Assembly: GCA_001897035.1 (NCBI GenBank) | Contig: MKRS01000259.1 | Coordinates: 1-12,255 of the forward strand | Length of the DNA stretch: 12,255 nt | Source of the DNA: Bacteroidales bacterium 45-6 | GTDB lineage: Bacteria; Bacteroidota; Bacteroidia; Bacteroidales; Dysgonomonadaceae | Reading direction: 5' to 3' | Part shown: in pieces, positions 8,065 through 12,255 of the stretch | How the letters are laid out: every line of letters begins with the position of its first letter | Numbering within the stretch: position 1 is the first letter of the stretch | Notes under the pieces: generated by a model | Seen by the model: the letters and a program-made list of their open reading frames with translations, nothing else | The model's database searches: none | Told to the model about the DNA's origin: nothing | Program-made: the position numbers and the translations under genes

Positions 8065-8733
8065 TCATTCTCCCAAAATCCATTCCCCCATCTTCAAATC
8101 GATGGGGTTGGTTATTTTTATATTATTTGTCTCGCCCTCCACCAAACTAATCCGGTGTCCCCAATATTCTACCACCGAAGCATCATCCGTGAAGATCTGC
8201 TGGAAGGGAACATCATAAGCCTTTTTTAGTAAATCCACCGAAAAAACCTGTGGCGTTTGCACCAAACGCAAACAGCTCCTGTTCAAAATCCGACTGCCCC
8301 CATCCGGTTCAAGTATCCGGCAACTATCAGTCATTGGGACAACGGGAATGGTAGCCTGTTTTTTTTCGGCATCGCCAAAGCAGGACGCAATCAGTTTTTC
8401 GGAAGCAAAAGGACGCGCCCCATCGTGTACGGCAACATAGCCGGAATGGATTTTCTCCAAACCATTTTTCACCGAATGAAAACGAGTTTCTCCGCCAAAC
8501 GCAATCTCATGGGCAACTGCGAAATGATAGTGGGAACAAAGTCCCGACCAATAATCAAGGAAACTTTCCGGCAACACAAGAACAATATGAATATCACGCC
8601 TGTATTTTGCAAAGGCTTCGAGAGTCCACATCAGGACAGGTTTTCCTCCAATGGGAAGAAATTGCTTGGGAATATCAGTTCCCATGCGCAAGCCTTTTCC
8701 TCCTGCCACGATGATTACGTGTTTGTCGCTCAT
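8065..8733 (-). CDS. ispD: 2-C-methyl-D-erythritol 4-phosphate cytidylyltransferase
   Basis: Third enzyme of the non-mevalonate isoprenoid pathway: MEP + CTP gives CDP-methylerythritol + diphosphate, in the cytoplasm. The 222 residues match the family length. Visible motifs: the nucleotide loop AGGKGLRMG (10-18), with Arg16, followed by IPKQFLP (21-27), with Lys23; GGETRFHSVKNGL (80-92); VHDGARPF (102-109), with the metal-binding Asp104; LVQTPQVF (157-164); TDDAS (182-186); and NIKITNPIDL (204-213), with Lys206. These are the residues known to bind CTP and MEP in E. coli IspD. The ATG overlaps the TGA of xseB by 4 bases, suggesting translational coupling. The stop is followed by T-rich sequence on its own strand but no clear stem. 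Confidence 0.97.
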   Translation of the reverse strand: MSDKHVIIVAGGKGLRMGTDIPKQFLPIGGKPVLMWTLEAFAKYRRDIHIVLVLPESFLDYWSGLCSHYHFAVAHEIAFGGETRFHSVKNGLEKIHSGYVAVHDGARPFASEKLIASCFGDAEKKQATIPVVPMTDSCRILEPDGGSRILNRSCLRLVQTPQVFSVDLLKKAYDVPFQQIFTDDASVVEYWGHRISLVEGETNNIKITNPIDLKMGEWILGE

Positions 8734-8930
8734 GCCTCCAAGTCTTTGAGTACGTTTTTCAATTCTTCGTCAGCCTTGAAGAGCTTTCCCCGGCAAAGGG
8801 ATATCAGTTCGGATGCCTTCTTCACTTCTGCCGAAAGGTCGTCCACATCCATCTCCTCTTTTTCGATGCGGGCCAAAATCGATTTCAATTCGGCAACTGC
8901 TTCGTTATATGATTTTTCTTTTTTAGCCAT
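8730..8930 (-). CDS. xseB: Exodeoxyribonuclease VII small subunit
   Basis: A 66-residue partner of XseA. Several copies bind one large subunit to form the single-strand-specific exonuclease that trims DNA to oligonucleotides during repair. The protein starts MAKKEKSYNEAVAELKSI, where the Tyr/Phe-x-x-Ala-x-x-x-Leu pattern is characteristic of the family. It then runs as two charged helices through DVDDLSAEVKKASELISLCRGKL, ending in a helical tail. The length is normal for the family. It begins 29 bases after xseA and ends overlapping the ispD start by 4 bases, so it sits in the middle of a three-gene operon. Confidence 0.93.
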   Translation of the reverse strand: MAKKEKSYNEAVAELKSILARIEKEEMDVDDLSAEVKKASELISLCRGKLFKADEELKNVLKDLEA

Positions 8931-8959
8931 TAATTTATTTTTTTACTAATAATCCTTCC

Positions 8960-10207
8960 TCATCTCTCTACTCTCTTCACATCCACACTTCCATCTGCCA
9001 TCCGAACCTGCAGGTCGTCACCCACTTCAATTCCGTTCACACTTTTCACGATCTTGTTGTTTTTCAACACCAAAGCATATCCTTTCCTCAAAACATTCTC
9101 TGGCGAAATCAATTCCACGTATTGCTCTATCATCGCCAGTTCATGTTTTTTGCCTGTCGAAAAACGGCTAACTGCCACAGCAAGAGAAGTACGCATGGTT
9201 TCGAGGTTTGAGAGCAAGCCTTTTGTCTTGAAATTAGCAACATAAGTCAAGCGCTGGCTCAAGTTTTCGAGTAAGGAATGCCTCTGTTGCTGGAGGGATT
9301 GGATGCGGTGTGCTATTCCCCGTTGGAGAAACTCCAGTTCGCCAAGCGTTCGGGCTTGTTGTTCGATCAGGAAAGCGGCAGCGGCAGTTGGCGTTTTCAC
9401 CCGGGTATGCGCCACATGGTCGATCACTGTTTCGTCCCTTTCGTGACCGATTCCCGAAACGATAGGCAACGGAAATTGTGCGCAATTGGCGGCCAAAAGG
9501 TAGGAGTCGAACGAATTGAGGTCGGAAGTGGCTCCACCTCCCCGGATCAGCACCACCACATCAAACAAATCGGCGTGGAAATATATCTTCTCCAAAGCCT
9601 CGATGATGGAACCTTCGGTGCGCTCCCCCTGCATGATTGCCGGGAAAAGTTTGGTGTAAAACACAAAGCCGTAAGCATTGTCTTCCAATTGGTTGCAGAA
9701 ATCTCCGTAGCCCGCTGCCGTGGCCGATGAAATGACGGCAATCCGTTGGCAAACGGAAGGTATTTCCAATTCCTTGTTGAGGTTCAGCACCCCTTCTTCG
9801 TCGAGTCGCCGGATTATTTCTGCCCGTTTGCGGGCCATGTCTCCCAACGTGAAATTTGGATCGATGTCCCACACCCGCAGGCTTATCCCATACACCTCGC
9901 TGAAATCCACGCTCACGCTCACCAGCACCTTGATCCCCGCAGAGAATGCCGTTCCTGTTTGTTCTTCGAAATAAGATTTTAGCAACACATAGGTATTCGC
10001 AAAAACAATCCCGCGGGATTTGGCGATGATTTGCCGGTTCGAATCGTCCTTTTCGATGAATTCGAGGTAGCAATGCCCGTTTCGGTTGGGATGCACTTCG
10101 CTCAGTTCAGCCCGGATCCAGTAGCGGCTGGGAAGCTGCAACCTGACTGCTTCACGGACAGCCTGATTGAGTTCAAAAAGTGAAAATATTTCGCGAGATT
10201 CTGCCAT
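8960..10207 (-). CDS. xseA: Exodeoxyribonuclease VII large subunit
   Basis: Catalytic subunit of exonuclease VII, which degrades single-stranded DNA from both ends in mismatch and damage repair, in the cytoplasm. It has 415 residues, somewhat shorter than E. coli XseA. The N-terminal OB-fold (about 8-115) contains FELNQAVREAV and YWIRAELSEVHPNRNGHCYLEF. The catalytic core follows, and the residues reported as essential in E. coli align with Asp169 in AAGYGDF, Arg222 in IRGGGATSDL, and His255 and Asp258 in SGIGHERDETV. A helical segment at about 283-345 and the C-terminal SPENVLRKGYALV (368-380) complete the family pattern. The catalytic segment reads SSATAAGYGDF rather than TSPTGAAxxDI, which I take as a Bacteroidota variant. 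First gene of the xseA-xseB-ispD operon; no SD. Confidence 0.96.
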   Translation of the reverse strand: MAESREIFSLFELNQAVREAVRLQLPSRYWIRAELSEVHPNRNGHCYLEFIEKDDSNRQIIAKSRGIVFANTYVLLKSYFEEQTGTAFSAGIKVLVSVSVDFSEVYGISLRVWDIDPNFTLGDMARKRAEIIRRLDEEGVLNLNKELEIPSVCQRIAVISSATAAGYGDFCNQLEDNAYGFVFYTKLFPAIMQGERTEGSIIEALEKIYFHADLFDVVVLIRGGGATSDLNSFDSYLLAANCAQFPLPIVSGIGHERDETVIDHVAHTRVKTPTAAAAFLIEQQARTLGELEFLQRGIAHRIQSLQQQRHSLLENLSQRLTYVANFKTKGLLSNLETMRTSLAVAVSRFSTGKKHELAMIEQYVELISPENVLRKGYALVLKNNKIVKSVNGIEVGDDLQVRMADGSVDVKRVER

Positions 10208-10231
10208 GATTTATCTTTAGGGATCGACAAA

Positions 10232-10262
10232 CAAATTTAAGTATCTTTCGGGAAACCGCAAA
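10232..10262 (-). promoter_or_regulatory. Bacteroidota-type promoter of the xseA-xseB-ispD operon
   Basis: On the minus strand TTTG (10259-10262) is followed after 19 bases by TAAATTTG (10232-10239), an exact fit to TTTG-N19-21-TAnnTTTG. The inferred start near 10225 leaves a leader of under 20 bases before the xseA ATG. Confidence 0.7.
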
Positions 10263-10412
10263 ACTTTAAGAACACATCGGCTTAAGCAATAAATCAGTGC
10301 CCGCTCCAACAAGTCCTGTAAATAGATTTTTAACGAAAAGATAGTCTATACCCGGCTCAAAAAATGCAGCACATTTTTTCGGCAAAACCCCGATTATTTT
10401 ATAAAAATACCC

Positions 10413-10420
10413 TACCTTTG
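10413..10420 (+). promoter_or_regulatory. -7 box of the pyrBI promoter
   Basis: TACCTTTG is a full match to TAnnTTTG. No TTTG is found 19-21 bases upstream, so the promoter may be weak or activator-dependent. Transcription should begin at about 10425-10428, some 190 bases before pyrB. Confidence 0.55.
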
Positions 10421-10429
10421 TTAAGTATC

Positions 10430-10531
10430 ATGTCAATTAATAAATTGAAAACAATGTCCGATTCTACCATCCGACATAATTATAGCCTTAAAAATAAGCT
10501 TGTTGCTTGCCATTATCGACAATCAACTTAA
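10430..10531 (+). CDS. Putative pyrBI leader peptide, 33 residues
   Basis: A short frame that opens with ATG TCA ATT AAT and closes with TCA ACT TAA. The product is basic and unlike any protein I know (begins MSINKLKTMSDST, ends HYRQST). A second in-frame ATG at 10454 would give 25 residues. That start is the likelier one if transcription begins near 10427, because the first ATG would be almost leaderless. Neither start has an SD. The stop codon lies 6 bases before the 5' arm of an intrinsic terminator, so a ribosome reaching the stop should cover that arm. The enterobacterial pyrBI leader uses this geometry to sense UTP. Translation is inferred only; a chance frame is possible. Confidence 0.4.
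   Translation: MSINKLKTMSDSTIRHNYSLKNKLVACHYRQST
10454..10477 (+). other. Internal hairpin in the pyrBI leader
   Basis: ATGTCCGAT (10454-10462) and ATCCGACAT (10469-10477) can pair over 9 positions with one C-C mismatch, around a TCTACC loop. It lies inside the leader reading frame and could act as an RNA polymerase pause hairpin, but no strongly U-rich stretch follows it directly. Confidence 0.35.
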
Positions 10532-10537
10532 ATTCAT

Positions 10538-10572
10538 ATCCTCGGAAAGAGTTTCTCTTTCGGGGATTTTTT
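10538..10572 (+). terminator. Intrinsic terminator in the pyrBI leader (candidate attenuator)
   Basis: The left arm ATCCTCGGAAAGAG (10538-10551) pairs with CTCTTTCGGGGAT (10555-10567), with one bulged G and one G-T wobble, around a TTT loop. Six T residues end it (10567-10572). It lies 44 bases before the pyrB ATG, downstream of the -7 box and in the transcribed direction, so pyrB transcription must read through it. No PyrR-type anti-antiterminator and no obvious competing antiterminator helix is visible, which favours ribosome-controlled read-through. If instead a second promoter lies between it and pyrB, it would simply end a small transcript; I see no good one there. Confidence 0.8.
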
Positions 10573-10616
10573 CGATATGATTCAACATTTTCTGAAATAG
10601 TTTTACAACATCATCT

Positions 10617-11537
10617 ATGAGTAGTAAGAAAAGTTTAGTCTCCATTACAGACTACGGCAAGGAAGACATTCTGCGCATCCTCCATCTGGCACAGAAATTC
10701 GACCAAAATCCGAACAGGAGATACCTCGAAGGGAAGGTCTGCGCTACCTTGTTTTTCGAACCATCCACGCGCACGCGCCTCAGTTTTGAGACGGCAATAA
10801 ACCGCCTTGGAGGAAAAGTCATTGGATTTTCGGATGCAGCCACCACCAGTTCGTCCAAAGGTGAAACCCTGAAAGACACCATCGCAATGGTAAGCAACTA
10901 TGCCGACCTCATCATCATGCGCCATTTTTTGGAAGGTGCGGCGCGCTATGCTTCGGAAATTTCGGATGTACCAATTATCAATGCAGGAGACGGAGCCAAT
11001 CAGCATCCGACGCAGACGATGCTCGACCTCTACTCCATCTACAAAACGCAGGGAACACTCGACAACCTCACTATTAACATCGTGGGAGACCTCAAATACG
11101 GAAGAACGGTTCACTCGCTCATTATCGGCATGTCGCACTTCAACCCCACATTCAACTTTGTAGCTCCCGACGAATTGAAGTTGCCCGAAATATACAAGAC
11201 GTTTTGCGACGAACATGCCATCAAATACACGGAACATTCCGATTTCACGGAAGAGGTCATCAACCAGTGCGATATCCTCTATATGACTCGCGTACAACGC
11301 GAACGTTTCACTGATTTGATGGAATATGAAAAAGTAAAGAATGTCTATATCTTGCGTAAGAGTATGATCGCACATTCCAAACAAAACATGAAGATACTCC
11401 ATCCCCTTCCCCGTGTCAACGAAATTCAGCAAGACGTGGACGACAGCCCAAAAGCCTATTACTTTCAGCAAGCAAAAAACGGCATGTACGCCCGCGAAGC
11501 CGTCATTTGCGATGTGTTGAACATTAACGTAGAATAG
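10617..11537 (+). CDS. pyrB: Aspartate carbamoyltransferase catalytic chain
   Basis: Condenses carbamoyl phosphate with L-aspartate to N-carbamoyl-aspartate, the committed step of pyrimidine synthesis, in the cytoplasm. The 306 residues match the E. coli-type catalytic chain. Carbamoyl-phosphate site: [13 protein letters not shown] (46-58) with Ser50, Thr51, Arg52 and Thr53, then HPTQT (130-134). The mobile loop borrowed by the neighbouring subunit is SSSKGETL (78-85), with Lys81. Aspartate site: Arg163 in KYGRTVHSL, Arg225 and Gln227 in MTRVQRERF, and HPLPRVNEI (262-270). Arg102-His103 are followed by Phe104, where MRHP is usual. A pyrI gene follows after 8 bases, so the enzyme is expected to be the allosteric dodecamer. 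Preceded by a candidate attenuator. Confidence 0.98.
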   Translation: MSSKKSLVSITDYGKEDILRILHLAQKFDQNPNRRYLEGKVCATLFFEPSTRTRLSFETAINRLGGKVIGFSDAATTSSSKGETLKDTIAMVSNYADLIIMRHFLEGAARYASEISDVPIINAGDGANQHPTQTMLDLYSIYKTQGTLDNLTINIVGDLKYGRTVHSLIIGMSHFNPTFNFVAPDELKLPEIYKTFCDEHAIKYTEHSDFTEEVINQCDILYMTRVQRERFTDLMEYEKVKNVYILRKSMIAHSKQNMKILHPLPRVNEIQQDVDDSPKAYYFQQAKNGMYAREAVICDVLNINVE

Positions 11538-11545
11538 TACAAATC

Positions 11546-12010
11546 ATGCCAACCAAAAGAAAAGAATTATTACAGGTAGCGGCCCTCTGCAATGGGACAG
11601 CCATCGACCACATACCATCCGATGTGCTTTTTAAAGTTGTCTCATTGCTCAACCTCCAAAACATGCAGCACCCAATCACCATAGGCAGCAATTTGGAAAG
11701 TAAAAAAATGGGGTCAAAAGGTATCATCAAAATCACCGACAAGTTCTTTGAAGATAAGGAGATCAACAAGATCGCCATTATCGCCCCAAAGGCTGTCCTC
11801 AACATCATCCGCGACTACCAAGTTGTAGAGAAAAAACAACTGAGTTTGCCAAACACAATAGAAGACATTGTGAAATGCAACAATCCGAAATGTATCACCA
11901 ACAACGAGCCCATGAAAACCCGGCTCGAAGTGACAGACCATGACAACCTCGAACTGCGCTGCCACTACTGCGATTTAAAGATAAGAAAAGACGAGATTGT
12001 CTTGAAATAG
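11546..12010 (+). CDS. pyrI: Aspartate carbamoyltransferase regulatory chain
   Basis: Non-catalytic chain that links PyrB trimers and binds CTP (inhibitor) or ATP (activator). It has 154 residues, the same size as E. coli PyrI. The N-terminal allosteric domain shows LLQVAALCNGTAIDHIPS (8-25), with Asp21 and His22, then GIIKI (59-63), with Lys62, and VVEKKQLSLP (93-102), with Lys96; these match the nucleotide-contact positions of E. coli PyrI. The C-terminal zinc domain has all four cysteines: Cys111 and Cys116 in CNNPKC, Cys139 and Cys142 in CHYC. It starts 8 bases after pyrB and ends 31 bases before a strong terminator, so pyrBI looks like a two-gene operon. Confidence 0.97.
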   Translation: MPTKRKELLQVAALCNGTAIDHIPSDVLFKVVSLLNLQNMQHPITIGSNLESKKMGSKGIIKITDKFFEDKEINKIAIIAPKAVLNIIRDYQVVEKKQLSLPNTIEDIVKCNNPKCITNNEPMKTRLEVTDHDNLELRCHYCDLKIRKDEIVLK

Positions 12011-12041
12011 GAGGCTTCTCACAATAAGCACATAGACAAAC

Positions 12042-12091
12042 AATCGTTTCTCCAAGACCTTTTTCAGGTAACTTGAGGAAGCGATTTTTTT
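12042..12091 (+). terminator. Intrinsic terminator of the pyrBI operon
   Basis: AATCGTTTCTCCAAG (12042-12056) pairs with CTTGAGGAAGCGATT (12072-12086), with two wobbles and one mismatch. ACCT/AGGT extends the stem inside the loop. A run of seven T (12085-12091) follows. It begins 31 bases after the pyrI stop. Confidence 0.88.
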
Positions 12092-12255
12092 GATATACTC
12101 ACATCACCTTCGCACGCATCCCTCTCCGTGGAGAAGAGCCATTAAGCTCTTGAAAAATTAAGTAAATTCTCTCTAAATCAAATATAAAACTGGCTCATAG
12201 CCACTTTGTTTGACTCCGAATGGAGTCGTATGTTTGTAGAAAATAAATCTTTCTA
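12092..12255. repeat. Non-coding, palindrome-rich tail (possible dispersed repeat)
   Basis: No gene is visible to the window end. Four short perfect hairpins stand close together: TCTCC/GGAGA (12123-12134), AAGAGC/GCTCTT (12134-12151), TGGCT/AGCCA (12191-12203), and GACTCC-GAAT-GGAGTC (12212-12227), the last followed by GTATGTTTGTAGAAAATA. The final block resembles, from memory, short intergenic repeats scattered in Bacteroidota genomes, but only one copy is in view, so dispersal is unproven. The neighbouring hairpins may belong to the same element. Confidence 0.4.

Larger units (their letters stand above)
10208..10616. other. Divergent intergenic region between xseA and pyrB
   Basis: 409 bases without a long gene. 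The left end carries the xseA promoter. Roughly 10263-10412 shows nothing I can name, apart from AT-rich stretches. The right half is the pyrBI leader: a -7 box, a short reading frame, an internal hairpin, an intrinsic terminator and a 44-base run to the pyrB start. Confidence 0.7.

Noticed and set aside
8257..8949. 230-codon plus-strand frame opposite ispD and xseB.
   Set aside because: It is low in recognisable features, rich in Phe/Ser/Arg as antisense translations are, and conflicts with two well-supported genes.
10538..10572. PyrR-binding attenuator.
   Set aside because: I see no PyrR-type anti-antiterminator stem-loop and no alternative helix for the terminator's 5' arm; coupling to the leader frame fits better.
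10635..11471. 278-codon open frame antisense to pyrB.
   Set aside because: The product has no recognisable motif and lies fully opposite a gene with every catalytic motif intact; it is a codon-usage shadow.
1..12255. Mobile elements, CRISPR arrays, tRNA/rRNA genes, defence systems.
   Set aside because: No transposase, integrase, regularly spaced repeat, tRNA-like fold or defence domain was found. All long genes are intact housekeeping or envelope genes.

Overview
The window looks like a core chromosomal segment of a Bacteroidota (Bacteroidetes, probably order Bacteroidales) genome. Three things point there. Several upstream regions carry the phylum's characteristic promoter (TTTG at -33, TAnnTTTG at -7). 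Most starts lack a Shine-Dalgarno sequence. The gene set is also typical: a DPE2-like 4-alpha-glucanotransferase with N-terminal starch-binding domains, a TonB C-terminal-domain protein with a secretion signal, ClpB, and a pyrB-pyrI pair. Base composition is moderate and even, and I see no insertion sequence, phage, tRNA, rRNA or CRISPR array. Layout: a minus-strand block at 1-4376 (malQ, running off the left edge; a GNAT acetyltransferase; a PLP-dependent trans-sulfuration enzyme); clpB on the plus strand at 4650-7238, divergent from it; a perfect 17-bp-stem terminator at 7254-7293; a minus-strand block at 7321-10207 (TonB-domain protein, ispD, xseB, xseA); and a plus-strand pyrBI operon at 10617-12010 with its own terminator, followed by a non-coding palindrome-rich tail to 12255. 

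The trans-sulfuration enzyme and the acetyltransferase form a short operon from a near-perfect promoter at 4423-4454. xseA, xseB and ispD form a second operon from a near-perfect promoter at 10232-10262. In it the two exonuclease VII subunits are made together, and ispD (isoprenoid precursor synthesis) overlaps xseB by 4 bases (ATGA), which suggests translational coupling. pyrB and pyrI encode the catalytic and regulatory chains of aspartate carbamoyltransferase, the committed step of pyrimidine synthesis. 

The most interesting part is the roughly 200-base leader of pyrBI. A TACCTTTG -7 box at 10413-10420 is followed at once by a 33-codon open reading frame (10430-10531). Six bases after its stop codon begins a strong intrinsic terminator (10538-10572), which lies upstream of pyrB. 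This arrangement resembles the translation-coupled, UTP-sensing attenuator of enterobacterial pyrBI, but it is in a phylum where I do not know such control to have been described. It is a hypothesis from sequence only.
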